The position numbers and the translations under genes are program-made. DNA of 62,114 bases, from NCBI GenBank assembly GCA_944390105.1, contig CALXOV010000054.1:1-62114 (forward strand), in the 5' to 3' direction. This DNA is from an uncultured Succinivibrionaceae bacterium (GTDB lineage: Bacteria > Pseudomonadota > Gammaproteobacteria > Enterobacterales > Succinivibrionaceae). Below, piece by piece: positions 25,907 to 34,619 of this stretch. The stretch's first letter is position 1. Every line of letters starts with the position of its first letter. Below the pieces are notes generated by a model. The model was given only the letters and a program-made list of their open reading frames with translations, was not told the DNA's origin and did not search any database.

Positions 25907-26809
25907 TTATATCTTTGGCGTCATTGTGATCACAATTGTACTGCAGTCAGGGCATTTAGCCGGCGGTCGCGGAAGCATGCCAATAAGATGCAGCGTGGAT
26001 AAAGCCGAAGCGCAGACCGCATCATCCCCAGAGCATTTTTCGCCAGAAATCATGCCCTGCGCATCAACGGACAACGTTACCACCACCTGCTTGCCGTTCA
26101 TAGAAGGATCAATGCGCCAATTCTGTTCAATCAGTTGCTGTACCTTAGCGCCATATTCCGCACCAATCCCGCTACCACCACCTAAACCGCTGCCTTGCGC
26201 GCTACCATCGTCCGTACCTAAGAGCTCTTCCTCAAGCTTAGCCGCCTGCTCAGCTGCAAGTTTAGCCTGACGCTCCGCCTCAGCCTTAGCTTTCTGTTCG
26301 GCCTCAAGCTTAGCCTTACGCTCGGCCTCAGCTTTGGCTTTCCGTTCGGCCTCCAACTTGGCCTTACGTTCAGCCTCGGCTTTGGCTTTCTTTTCAGCCT
26401 CCAGCTTGGCCTTACGCTCAGCCTCAGCTTTGGCTTTTTTTTCAGCCTCCAGCTTAGCCTTACGCTCTGCTTCCTGCTTCTTCTTTAAGGCCAAAGCCGC
26501 TTGACGTTTAGCTTCCTGCGCTTTTTGCTGTTCAACCTTGGCCTGTAATTCCCGTTGCGCCTGCTTGAGTTGCTGCGCTTTTTCTTCAGCCTGTGACTCC
26601 GGTTCCTGCGGACGCGGGACGGCTTGTGCCGGCTGCCCTTGTGGACTGCCTTTAGCCGGCGGCGCCACCATGACAGCATGCATAATACGCCCAGCCTCAT
26701 CACTGGGGCGTTCAGGTCTGTCTAAAGATACATTCACCACTAATATCGCTAAAAGTGCTAAATGCAGACCTAAGGCGGCGACAAAAGCGGTTGTGGTATT
26801 AAACTTCAT
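25907..26809 (-). CDS. tolA: TolA energy-transducing protein
   Basis: About 300 residues. There is one N-terminal membrane segment (about 8-28, FVAALGLHLALLAILVVNV), a long charged helical domain (about 70-195) made of Ala, Lys, Glu and Arg, and a C-terminal TolA domain (about 220-300) ending VITMTPKI. The helix contains 16-residue repeats of the type KLEAEKKAKAEAERKA encoded by four 48-bp DNA units at 26262-26453. TolA spans the periplasm from TolQR to Pal and TolB. ATG 26809 (MKFNTTT) is preferred to the TTG two codons before. E. coli TolA is longer (421), through more helix repeats. Confidence 0.95.
   Translation of the reverse strand: MKFNTTTAFVAALGLHLALLAILVVNVSLDRPERPSDEAGRIMHAVMVAPPAKGSPQGQPAQAVPRPQEPESQAEEKAQQLKQAQRELQAKVEQQKAQEAKRQAALALKKKQEAERKAKLEAEKKAKAEAERKAKLEAEKKAKAEAERKAKLEAERKAKAEAERKAKLEAEQKAKAEAERQAKLAAEQAAKLEEELLGTDDGSAQGSGLGGGSGIGAEYGAKVQQLIEQNWRIDPSMNGKQVVVTLSVDAQGMISGEKCSGDDAVCASALSTLHLIGMLPRPPAKCPDCSTIVITMTPKI
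26262..26453. repeat. 48-bp coding tandem repeat within tolA
   Basis: Four in-frame copies of a 48-bp unit encode 16-residue alpha-helical repeats of TolA, with a partial fifth beyond. The copies differ at a few synonymous sites, so unit number may vary between strains. Confidence 0.8.
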
Positions 26810-26839
26810 AAACAATAACCTGCAGACGGCCGCCGCGGC

Positions 26840-27274
26840 TTAAGAGGCATTATCTAGCGGCTCAGTGACTAAGCCTACAGAAGTAACGCCGCTGCGTTTT
26901 AAAGCGTTCATCAGCTGAATCACTGCATCGTACGGCACTTGGGCATCGCCCTGCACTACTACCGGACGCTTAGGATCTTTAGCCAGCTCTTGGCCGACTA
27001 AAGTACTCAGCGCCGTTAAATCATCGGCTTTGACAGAATTACTATCCACGCTGACATAATACTGTCCTGCCTTATCTACGCTGGCGATGATCGGAGTTAA
27101 CTGATCCTCATTCATCGCCTCAGCTTCTGCTTTAGGCAAATCTACCGTCACCCCTTGCATCACTACCGGTGCTGTGGCAATAAAGATCACCAAGAGCACC
27201 AGCATCACGTCAATGTAGGGTACAACATTGATTTCAGCAACGGTACGTGATTTGCCGCGGGTTCTAATCTGCAT
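26840..27274 (-). CDS. tolR: Tol-Pal system protein TolR
   Basis: 144 residues, usual length. An N-terminal membrane segment (about 18-40, INVVPYIDVMLVLLVIFIATAPVV) contains the conserved Asp (YIDVML) that takes part in proton use with TolQ. The periplasmic ExbD/TolR domain (about 60-140) includes VVVQGDAQVPYDAVIQLM. It lies 21 bp after tolQ and 30 bp before tolA. GAGG stands 8 nt upstream of the ATG. Confidence 0.97.
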   Translation of the reverse strand: MQIRTRGKSRTVAEINVVPYIDVMLVLLVIFIATAPVVMQGVTVDLPKAEAEAMNEDQLTPIIASVDKAGQYYVSVDSNSVKADDLTALSTLVGQELAKDPKRPVVVQGDAQVPYDAVIQLMNALKRSGVTSVGLVTEPLDNAS

Positions 27275-27295
27275 ACAGCTGTCCTCTTGTCGCGC

Positions 27296-28423
27296 TTAGC
27301 GCTTATATTTCGACCCGGCGGCTCCCGGCGTAATGTAATGCGGCCCCTCTGACGCAGACTTGGGCGTGCGCACAGGTTTTACCTGTCCTGCGCTGTAATC
27401 GGCAAAAACCTGGCGTCCGGCCTGCGCGCTATCGCTGCTATTACTGCTGCGCGGCGGCGTTACCGGGCGATATGGATCAATCCCAGCAAGACTGCTGCCT
27501 GGCGGCGGATAATGCGGAGCATCAGCTGGCGCGGCATGGTTTGGCTGAAACGTTGCACTTGGTGTACGTAACAGATCCTGCTGATAGCGCGGTGTAACCT
27601 GCGCAGCAGCAGGAGTGGACGTTCGCGGCGGTGTATAGCGTGACGCCGACGCGGCAGGGGCGGAGGTAGGCTGAGCCGCAGCAACATTAGGCTGAGACTG
27701 CGCTGCTGGCTTAGTCTGCTCGCCGGCAGCTTTTAGTAGCTGCGTGCGAATGGTGACTAAACGGCGATTTAAGATGGTGGCAAACTCATCCATGAAATTT
27801 AAATAGCGATTTTCCAGCGCCTCAACCTTAGTGACGAAGCGGTTATAGAACATCACCGCCGGGATAGCAGCAAATAACCCCATCGCAGTAGCGATCAACG
27901 CCTCGGCAATCGGCGGCGCTACCATGGATAAAGTAGCATTCTTGACAGCAGCTAACGCCACGAAGGCATGCATAATGCCCCACACCGTGCCAAATAGTCC
28001 GATGTAAGGCGATATTGATCCGATAGTAGCTAAAGTCGTAAGATGTGTTTCTAGAGCTTCGACCTCACGTGAGGATGCGACCTTCATCTGGCGGTAAGTA
28101 CCGTCCATGACAACTTCCTGATCGGCAGGACCGGAGTTAACCAAACGGACGAATTCCTTAAAGCCGGCAGCGTAAATGACCTCAAGGCCTACTAATTCTT
28201 GCTGACGCTTAACGCAGTCCTGATAGAGGTTATTGAGATCAATCCCCGACCAGAACTTATCTTCAAATTCATCGGCCTTGCGGCGGCCGATTTTATACTG
28301 GCTGCTGCGCTGAATAATAATGGTCCAAGAAATAATCGATAAAGCCAGCAAAAATGCCATCACCAGCTGCACTAACAAACTGGCATTGAGAATCAGCTCG
28401 CTGATGGAAAGGGAACCCTGCAT
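27296..28423 (-). CDS. tolQ: Tol-Pal system proton channel TolQ with long proline-rich C-terminal tail
   Basis: 375 residues; E. coli TolQ has 230. Residues 1-228 are a complete MotA/TolQ/ExbB channel protein with three membrane segments (about 15-37, 135-158, 170-193), including GSISPYIGLFGTVWGIMHAF and PPIAEALIATAMGLFAAIPAVMFYN. From about 229 to 375 a Pro, Ala, Ser, Thr and Gln-rich tail follows, with stretches like RYTPPRTSTPAAAQ and PHYPPPGSSLAGIDPY, predicted disordered and cytoplasmic. The frame is continuous and ends 21 bp before tolR. The core TolQ role is clear; the tail's role is unknown. Confidence 0.95.
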   Translation of the reverse strand: MQGSLSISELILNASLLVQLVMAFLLALSIISWTIIIQRSSQYKIGRRKADEFEDKFWSGIDLNNLYQDCVKRQQELVGLEVIYAAGFKEFVRLVNSGPADQEVVMDGTYRQMKVASSREVEALETHLTTLATIGSISPYIGLFGTVWGIMHAFVALAAVKNATLSMVAPPIAEALIATAMGLFAAIPAVMFYNRFVTKVEALENRYLNFMDEFATILNRRLVTIRTQLLKAAGEQTKPAAQSQPNVAAAQPTSAPAASASRYTPPRTSTPAAAQVTPRYQQDLLRTPSATFQPNHAAPADAPHYPPPGSSLAGIDPYRPVTPPRSSNSSDSAQAGRQVFADYSAGQVKPVRTPKSASEGPHYITPGAAGSKYKR

Positions 28424-28427
28424 AAGC

Positions 28428-28850
28428 TTAAGCCTCGTCGCTGCCGCAAAAAGCCATAAGTTTTGCTGCCGTGTCTTGCGGCAGCGGCTGCGGTCTGCCG
28501 CTTATAAGATTGATGTAGCCGATATCGCAGCTCATAGCAAACAAAATCGTGCCGTCCTGTGCGCGTACTTCCTGCTCAAAGGTCAGCGCTACCTTACGGA
28601 TACGGCTGATGCGGCAGGACACCGTAAGCAGATCTTCAAGCTTAGCCGGCTTGCGGAATTTTGCCTGCAGACTAGCAACGACAAAACCTTCGCCACGCGC
28701 CATCAGATCACTTTGCGACAAACCCAATTCACGAATAAAGTCGCTACGGGCGCGTTCACAGAACTTTAAATAATTAGCGTGATAGACAATCCCGCCAGCG
28801 TCGGTATCTTCGTAGTATACCCGTATCTGAATGGTAAATTCTTTGCTCAT
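28428..28850 (-). CDS. ybgC: Tol-Pal-associated acyl-CoA thioesterase YbgC
   Basis: 140 residues, hot-dog fold thioesterase. The signature VYYEDTDAGGIVYHANYLKFCERARSDF contains the catalytic Asp. E. coli YbgC hydrolyses short and long acyl-CoA and is encoded first in the tol operon, as here; tolQ starts 4 bp after its stop. The ribosome site is weak. The operon promoter should lie between here and ruvB (28851-28978). Confidence 0.94.
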   Translation of the reverse strand: MSKEFTIQIRVYYEDTDAGGIVYHANYLKFCERARSDFIRELGLSQSDLMARGEGFVVASLQAKFRKPAKLEDLLTVSCRISRIRKVALTFEQEVRAQDGTILFAMSCDIGYINLISGRPQPLPQDTAAKLMAFCGSDEA

Positions 28851-28978
28851 GGCTTTTTAGTCTTGAGATTAAACAATGATTAACCGTGCCTCAGGCGGCC
28901 TACTGACTTACGGCCGCTTAGTGCGCTCAGTGTACAGCATTACGGGGCATTATGCCGAAAAAAGCATTGTGCACCGCA

Positions 28979-30106
28979 TTAATCCACATCCGCAGAGTCA
29001 GACGGCTTGTCAGACTGCGCTGCGGCAGTCAAAGATGGCGGCAGTTGCAAGCCGAATTTTAAGTAGGCACGGCGCGCTGCCATGCGCCCGGTGCGGGTTC
29101 GCTGCACAAAGCCCTGCTGAATTAAATACGGCTCCACCACATTTTCCAGCGTATCCCGCTCGTACCCAAGCGACGCAGCTAAGCTGTCAACCCCTACCGG
29201 ACCGCCATTGAAATCATAAATGATAGTTTTAAGATACTGCCGATCAAATTCATCAAAACCGTCTTCATCAATTTTCTGCAGCGCCAGCGCCTGTTTGGCC
29301 GTATTGACATCAATATGTCCGCTGCCTTTGACTTCAGCAAAATCGCGCACCCGACGCAGCAGCCGGTTAGCGATACGCGGCGTACCGCGCGAGCGGGCAG
29401 CAATTTCCATTGCGCCGCCGCGATCAATGCTGATATTAAGCTTGCGGGCACTGGCGTTAATGATAAGTTCCAGCTCCTGCGGCGAATAAAACTGCAGTTG
29501 CAGAATAATTCCAAAGCGCGCACGCAAAGGCGAAGTTAAGGTACCAGCTCGCGTCGTCGCGCCAATTAAAGTAAATGGCTGCAGCGAAATTTTAATAGAG
29601 CGAGCCGACGGACCTTCACCGGTCATGATATCAACCTGAAAGTCCTCCATTGCTGGGTACATGAACTCTTCAATCACCGGCGACAAACGATGAATTTCAT
29701 CAATAAAAATCACATCGCGCTGCTGCAGATTCGTCAGCAGCGCCGCAGCATCGCCTTTTTTCTCTAAGGCCGGACCTGAAGTCGAGGCAATGCTGACCCC
29801 CAGCTCATTGGCAATAATATTTGACAAAGTCGTCTTGCCCAAGCCCGGCGGACCGAAAATCAGTACATGATCAAGCGCCTCTCCGCGTTTTTTGGCAGCT
29901 TTAAGCGCAATTTCCAGCTGCGCTTTAACATCTTCCTGCCCAATATAATCCCCCAAGGTTTTAGGACGTAAAGCGCGATCTTCGGCAAAGCCCAGTCCGC
30001 CGCGCTCTGCAGCCTGTTCCTCTGCAGTAGCCTCAGGACGGGCCGCAGCATTGGGCTGTACGCTCAAACTGTCAGCAATGATCCTGCCCGGTTCATCAAA
30101 TGCCAT
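28979..30106 (-). CDS. ruvB: Holliday junction branch-migration ATPase RuvB
   Basis: 375 residues. The AAA+ core shows Walker [16 protein letters not shown] (about 88), Walker [14 protein letters not shown] and the sensor/arginine-finger region [17 protein letters not shown], with the C-terminal winged helix ending [15 protein letters not shown]. RuvB rings drive branch migration with RuvA. The N-terminus carries about 40 extra residues before [11 protein letters not shown]. Its ATG overlaps the ruvA stop by one base (TAATG), and AGGAG lies within the ruvA end, so the two are translationally coupled. Confidence 0.98.
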   Translation of the reverse strand: MAFDEPGRIIADSLSVQPNAAARPEATAEEQAAERGGLGFAEDRALRPKTLGDYIGQEDVKAQLEIALKAAKKRGEALDHVLIFGPPGLGKTTLSNIIANELGVSIASTSGPALEKKGDAAALLTNLQQRDVIFIDEIHRLSPVIEEFMYPAMEDFQVDIMTGEGPSARSIKISLQPFTLIGATTRAGTLTSPLRARFGIILQLQFYSPQELELIINASARKLNISIDRGGAMEIAARSRGTPRIANRLLRRVRDFAEVKGSGHIDVNTAKQALALQKIDEDGFDEFDRQYLKTIIYDFNGGPVGVDSLAASLGYERDTLENVVEPYLIQQGFVQRTRTGRMAARRAYLKFGLQLPPSLTAAAQSDKPSDSADVD

Positions 30107-30780
30107 TACGCTCTCCTATTGTGCTGAGCAATATGCGCCAAAGCTGCCACAATAACCGCTTTAGTATCCATACCGCGCTGATAAACCGCCTTGACATAGC
30201 CGACGGCCGCTGTTTCTTTATAACCAAGCCCGATTAAAGCTGAGATTGCTTCCTCCCGCACCGCACGCGCACTTAACGGAACTGACGCATCCGCAGTCTG
30301 TGTCGGCGTTGGCGCAGTTGTCAACGCAGAGATCTCTGCCGAAGCTGAAGCTTGTACTGCATCAAGCATAGGCAGCGGCAGACGCTTTAAACGATCTTTA
30401 AGCTCAACAATCAGACGTTCAGCTGTTTTACGTCCAATCCCCGGAACGGTGGAAATTAATCTGACATCCTCTGTCTCCACCGCCTGCGTTAAATCGGCAA
30501 AATTTAAGGTGGATACCAAGGCCAGCGCGATTTTAGCGCCGATACCACTTATTTTAAGCAATTCGCGAAACAGCAGTCGCTCTTCATAAGAGAGAAAGCC
30601 ATAAAGCAGATGCGCATCTTCGCGTACGGCATGATGCAGATATAAAAAGGCACTGCTGCCGCGCTGCAGTTTATTGAGCGCAGTTGACGGGATCTCTACT
30701 TCATAGCCGATACCGCCAACCTCAATTAATGCGGTGAAGCCGTCAATACGCAATACCGTACCGCGGATACTTCCAAACAT
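30106..30780 (-). CDS. ruvA: Holliday junction DNA-binding protein RuvA
   Basis: 224 residues. Domain I (OB fold, about 1-62) begins [14 protein letters not shown]. Domain II has two helix-hairpin-helix motifs ([16 protein letters not shown] and [23 protein letters not shown], about 100-130). A linker rich in Ala, Thr and Pro (about 140-170) is longer than in E. coli, and domain III (about 175-224) contacts RuvB. It sits between ruvC and ruvB, with AGGA 6 nt upstream. Confidence 0.97.
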   Translation of the reverse strand: MFGSIRGTVLRIDGFTALIEVGGIGYEVEIPSTALNKLQRGSSAFLYLHHAVREDAHLLYGFLSYEERLLFRELLKISGIGAKIALALVSTLNFADLTQAVETEDVRLISTVPGIGRKTAERLIVELKDRLKRLPLPMLDAVQASASAEISALTTAPTPTQTADASVPLSARAVREEAISALIGLGYKETAAVGYVKAVYQRGMDTKAVIVAALAHIAQHNRRA

Positions 30781-30859
30781 AGTTTTTCCTTAATTCAGCA
30801 AAACTTTGTGATTATAGCCTGCTCCCGCCAAGGTCGGATATGCCGACCAACAGCAAATT

Positions 30860-31393
30860 TCAGCGACGGCGATAGCGACCGTGCACAGAGGGGGCTAAAG
30901 AAATTTCCCCGCCCATGGCGGTAGTAACTTTAGCCGTATAAGCGTGGCACAAGGCGCAGGCCAGCGCATCTGCCGCATCAGTCTGTGGCGTCCCTGACAG
31001 CTTGAGGATTTGCCTTACCATGTACTGTACCTGATTTTTCTGCGCTGCGCCGTAACCGACTACCGCCTGCTTAATCTGCATCGGAGTATATTCATAAACT
31101 TTAAGCCCAGCTTTTGCTCCTGCTACCATTGCGGCACCGCGAGCTTCGGCCAGTTTCACGGTAGACTGCACATTTTTGGCCAGAAAAGTTTCTTCAATTG
31201 CCATTACGGTAGGCTGAAACTGCTCAATCAGAGTGCCAACGGCTTGAAAAATAATCATAAGGCGCTGATACAGCGGGCCGCTGCCGGTATTAATGCAGCC
31301 TGAACCCAAATAAGAAATTGCCGCTTGGCTGCTTTTAACAATGCCATAACCGGTAATGCGCGATCCGGGGTCAATCCCTAAAACAATATCCAT
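30860..31393 (-). CDS. ruvC: Crossover junction endodeoxyribonuclease RuvC
   Basis: 177 residues with start ATG 31393. The RNase H-like acidic residues are visible: the first Asp in MDIVLGIDPGSRITGYG, Glu in MAIEETFLAKN, and the C-terminal TDAADALACALCHA. It nicks Holliday junctions symmetrically after RuvAB migration. The upstream extension of the frame (to 31540) has no homology and is not used; GAG lies 6 nt before ATG 31393, with another ATG directly preceding it. It leads ruvC-ruvA-ruvB; 79 bp separate it from ruvA. Confidence 0.96.
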   Translation of the reverse strand: MDIVLGIDPGSRITGYGIVKSSQAAISYLGSGCINTGSGPLYQRLMIIFQAVGTLIEQFQPTVMAIEETFLAKNVQSTVKLAEARGAAMVAGAKAGLKVYEYTPMQIKQAVVGYGAAQKNQVQYMVRQILKLSGTPQTDAADALACALCHAYTAKVTTAMGGEISLAPSVHGRYRRR

Positions 31394-31869
31394 CATCTGC
31401 TCACAATAACAGCAGGCCCCCTGCTGCACTGTAATGATATATGATTTACCTCTGCTCGTCAGAACGATGAACCACTTTCCACCTTCAGCAGCTACACTTA
31501 ATCGCAAAGCTCCTAAGACAGCAGCAGCGCCACTTATCAATCCCGCACTTACTGATAATACTTTAGTTTACTTGCCTGACATCATGTAGCCAACGTAGCA
31601 GCACCAAGGATCTTTATATGATACTACATCCCTATTTGCATCAAATCCTGTAACCGATGCAGTCTTAGCAGCGTTAAGTTCACAGCCATCTTGAATTCAA
31701 CGTTAAGTCAAAAGTCTATAACGTGATCGTACTCGCATATTTTAGGAAGCGGATTTCTTATGATACTTGTCAGTTGTCCGTCAAGTTAATGATAAACGCG
31801 GGAATTCCCCTCTACCGCTACTTTTTTCGGACTACTTGTAGGACATCCTACATTCATATGGAGAAGCAA
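31394..31869. other. Divergent regulatory region between ruvC and the hexonate operon
   Basis: A 476-base gap. Some frames are open but show no family resemblance or ribosome site. The clear element is the palindrome TGTAGGA-CA-TCCTACA at 31837-31852, just before the GGAG site of the first operon gene. Promoters for both directions must lie here. Confidence 0.5.
31837..31852 (+). promoter_or_regulatory. Operator candidate upstream of the hexonate operon
   Basis: TGTAGGA and TCCTACA form perfect 7-bp arms around CA, ending 8 bp before the ribosome site at 31860. GntR/FadR-type dimers bind short palindromes of this size, and a GntR gene closes this locus. The link is inference. Confidence 0.55.
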
Positions 31870-33117
31870 ATGCCAATTACGATTAAGGATATTGAGGTTT
31901 ACAACACCGCCCCCGAAGGCATTAACCTAACGGTAGTTAAAGTTTTAACCTCGGAAGATGGGCTGTACGGTTTGGGCTGTGCGACTTTTGCCTACCGTTA
32001 TCAGGCCGTCGCGCTCTACATCACCGCCTATTTAAAGCCGCTGCTGATTGGACGCGATGTGCAGACTATTGAGGAGAACTGGGCGCTGATGCATCAAAAT
32101 GCTTATTGGCGCAACGGCGGAGTTGAAAATAATGCGATTGCCGGCATTGATCTGGCGCTGTGGGATATTAAAGGCAAGCTCGCCGGCATGCCGCTCTATC
32201 AGCTATTCGGCGGCGCGGTGCGCAAAGGAGTGCCGGTGTATCGCCATGTTGACGGCGCCAGCGTTGATGAAATCATCGATCAAATACAATACTATCAAAG
32301 CTTAGGCGTCAAGCATCTGCGCGTACAGTCTGGCGGATACTGCGGCGGACTGAGCTTAACTGCGCCTAAAAGCGCGCCCTGCGGCGCCCTTCCTGGGATT
32401 TATTTAAACTCGCGCGAGTACATTGATAAAACCGTCAAACTCTTTGATGCGTTGCGCGCACGCTTAGGTTTTACTATTGATTTAGTACACGATGTACATG
32501 AACGCATCACTCCCGCGGAGGCAATTGAGCTCGCACGAGCCTTAGAGCCATATCGTTTATTCTTTTTAGAAGATGCACTGCCTTTAGATGCAATTGAATA
32601 CTTCCGTCAGCTGCGCGCTAAGACCTCCACACCGCTGGCTGAAGGCGAGCTCTTTAATAATCCGCAGGAATTTCGCACCTTAATTGCAGAACGGCTAATT
32701 GACTATATCCGCGTGCATATCACGCAAATCGGCGGCATTACTCCGGCGCGCAAGCTTGCTATCTTTGCCGAAACCTTCGGCGTACGCACGGCATGGCATG
32801 GCCCGGGCGACATGTCACCTTTAGCGCATGCAGCCAATATCCATATTGATCTCGCCGCGCGCAATTTCGGCGTGCAGGAATGGTCTGGCATTGAACCGCC
32901 TAACTTTGTGATTCAAGAGCTCAAATACCCTAAAGGCGCACTATTGGAAGTCTTTGATGGACTGCCTGAATTCAAAGACGGTTATGTCTATCCCAATGAC
33001 CGTCCTGGCCTTGGCGTAGAGTTTAACGCCGCCGCCGCGGCCAAATATCCGTGCAGTGATGAAGTTACCACTTGGACGCAGACGCGCGGTCGCGACGGGG
33101 CTCTAGTTTTACCGTAA
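31870..33117 (+). CDS. rspA: ManD/RspA-type sugar acid dehydratase (enolase superfamily)
   Basis: 415 residues. By eye it belongs to the D-mannonate dehydratase subgroup: N-terminal capping domain (PITIKDIEVYNTAP; LTVVKVLTSEDGLYGLGCATF), GIDLALWDIKGKLAGMPLYQLFGG (about 95-118), metal ligands Asp in HDVHER, Glu in FFLEDALP and Glu in AEGELFNN (about 207-265), and WHGPGDMSP near 315. Members dehydrate D-mannonate, or some D-gluconate, to 2-keto-3-deoxygluconate; several have very low activity, so specificity is open. ATG 31870 is chosen for GGAG 6 nt upstream. It heads a TRAP-transporter operon. Confidence 0.9.
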   Translation: MPITIKDIEVYNTAPEGINLTVVKVLTSEDGLYGLGCATFAYRYQAVALYITAYLKPLLIGRDVQTIEENWALMHQNAYWRNGGVENNAIAGIDLALWDIKGKLAGMPLYQLFGGAVRKGVPVYRHVDGASVDEIIDQIQYYQSLGVKHLRVQSGGYCGGLSLTAPKSAPCGALPGIYLNSREYIDKTVKLFDALRARLGFTIDLVHDVHERITPAEAIELARALEPYRLFFLEDALPLDAIEYFRQLRAKTSTPLAEGELFNNPQEFRTLIAERLIDYIRVHITQIGGITPARKLAIFAETFGVRTAWHGPGDMSPLAHAANIHIDLAARNFGVQEWSGIEPPNFVIQELKYPKGALLEVFDGLPEFKDGYVYPNDRPGLGVEFNAAAAAKYPCSDEVTTWTQTRGRDGALVLP

Positions 33118-33137
33118 CTTAAGTAAGGAGATGTGTT

Positions 33138-34154
33138 GTGAAAAAACTTTGGTTGTTAGCGGCCGCCTTGAGTTTGACGTTCGGCGCATCAGGATGCGGT
33201 CAGCCCAATGATGGCACCATCACCATCCGCATGGCGCAAGCCTCCGCGGCTGATGGAGCCATCGGCATCAGTATGGACCGATTTGCCCGTGAAGTCGAAG
33301 CTAAAAGCGGAGGTCGGATTAAGGTACATACCTTCCATAATGGGCAGTTAGGCACAGAGCGTGAGAATATCGAAAGCGTGCAGATGGGTAATTTGGATAT
33401 TGCCGTGGTCAATCAATCGGTGTTAGTGAACTTCAAGCCTGACATCGCCGTATTTGACCTGCCGTATACCATTCAGTCTGCAGAGCATGCCGACAAAGTC
33501 TTTTTAGGTGAGATTGGGAAGTCCTTCCTGCAAGACTTACAAAGCGTGCGCCTGCATGGGCTGGCCATTTGGGAGTCAGGCTTCCGCAATCTTACTAACT
33601 CAAAACGGGATGTCAACACTGCTGATGATGTTAAAGGGCTGCGCATCCGCGTAATGGAAAACCCGATTCATCAAGAATTGTGGGGAGCTCTAGGGGCCGA
33701 TGCCGTGCCAATGTCATGGTCGGATGCTTATACCGGCATGCAACAAGGCGCGATTGACGGGCAGGAAAATCCGGCAACTGTAATTGATAAGAACAATGTG
33801 GTTGAGGTCAACAAGCACATGGCTATGACCGAGCATTGCTACTCCACTGTATTTTTAGTGATGTCGCCTAAGACGTGGAATGCCCTAAGCCCTGAAGATC
33901 AAAAAATCATTACTGACTGCATGGCACAGGCGAACTTAGACGAACGCGCGCTGTCGCGGCGCATGGATAAGGAAGCCATTGCCATCTTAGAACAAAAAGG
34001 CATGAAAGTTACCTATCCTGACAAACAGCTGTTTATTGAGCGCACACAGGTGTACGCGATCACTACAGTCAAAACTTTAAGGAACTGGCTGCGGAAATTG
34101 CCGCCCTTGCGCAATAGGAGGACTTATGGAACAACTGCGCTGAATCTTTGCTAA
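33138..34154 (+). CDS. dctP: TRAP transporter substrate-binding protein DctP, C-terminus apparently frameshifted
   Basis: 338 residues as read. A signal peptide (about 1-19) ends GASGC, possibly a lipobox. The DctP fold follows, with RMAQASAADGAIG, the anion-binding block LRIRVMENPIHQELWGALGA (about 170) and YTGMQQGAIDGQENP (about 200). Up to IERTQVY (34055) it is normal. The frame then becomes basic and unlike the family, whereas the overlapping frame from 34058 reads DHYSQNFKELAAEIAALAQ and stops at 34115-34117, 8 bases before the next start. This indicates loss of one base near 34056-34058, by mutation or sequencing error. GTG start with AAGGAG 7 nt upstream. Confidence 0.88.
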   Translation: MKKLWLLAAALSLTFGASGCGQPNDGTITIRMAQASAADGAIGISMDRFAREVEAKSGGRIKVHTFHNGQLGTERENIESVQMGNLDIAVVNQSVLVNFKPDIAVFDLPYTIQSAEHADKVFLGEIGKSFLQDLQSVRLHGLAIWESGFRNLTNSKRDVNTADDVKGLRIRVMENPIHQELWGALGADAVPMSWSDAYTGMQQGAIDGQENPATVIDKNNVVEVNKHMAMTEHCYSTVFLVMSPKTWNALSPEDQKIITDCMAQANLDERALSRRMDKEAIAILEQKGMKVTYPDKQLFIERTQVYAITTVKTLRNWLRKLPPLRNRRTYGTTALNLC

Positions 34155-34164
34155 GGTTCAATCC

Positions 34165-34617
34165 TTGGCACAGCATATCATTGCACTGTGCATGATCGTG
34201 ATGATGACCGTGATCTTTGTGCAGACTCTATCGCGCTATGTCATCTTCTACTCCCTGCCGTGGTCAGAAGAGCTGTCGCGCTATCTCTACGTCACTTTAA
34301 CCCTGCTCGGACTCAACTTAGCGGTAACCTCCAAACAGCTGGTGCGCATTGACATTATCGACAATTATGTCAAAGGTCCGTGGCTTAACATCATTCGCCA
34401 GCTGCTGGCCCTGATTATCACGGTGTTCTTCTTTGTCAGCTCATTTGGCATGGTTGATGTGTCGCAGTATCAGACCTCGCCTGCCATGGGTCTGTCAATG
34501 CAGATCATGTACACCATTGTAAGCGCCGGTTTCCTGCTTTCAGCTCTCGCTTGCGCCTTTGAACTTTATGACGCCATTTTTGGCAAACACGCACCGACTG
34601 ATTCTGCGGAGGTTTAA
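34165..34617 (+). CDS. dctQ: TRAP transporter small permease DctQ, with an in-frame stop after codon 5 of the expected start
   Basis: The natural start looks like ATG 34126 (GAGG 5 nt upstream), but codon 6 is TGA at 34141-34143, where CGA would be one substitution away. The frame is otherwise intact through four membrane segments (about 1-20, 35-50, 75-100, 115-135 counted from 34165), including LPWSEELSRYLYVTLTLLGL, typical of DctQ. Re-initiation at TTG 34165, with AAGG 8 nt upstream, would give 150 residues lacking only the first 13. Whether it is made is uncertain. DctM begins 2 bp after its stop. Confidence 0.8.
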   Translation: MAQHIIALCMIVMMTVIFVQTLSRYVIFYSLPWSEELSRYLYVTLTLLGLNLAVTSKQLVRIDIIDNYVKGPWLNIIRQLLALIITVFFFVSSFGMVDVSQYQTSPAMGLSMQIMYTIVSAGFLLSALACAFELYDAIFGKHAPTDSAEV

Positions 34618-34619
34618 CT

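Noticed and set aside
26262-26453. Possible CRISPR-like array because of regular 48-bp units
   Set aside because: The units are contiguous, in frame, encode the TolA helix and have no unique spacers.
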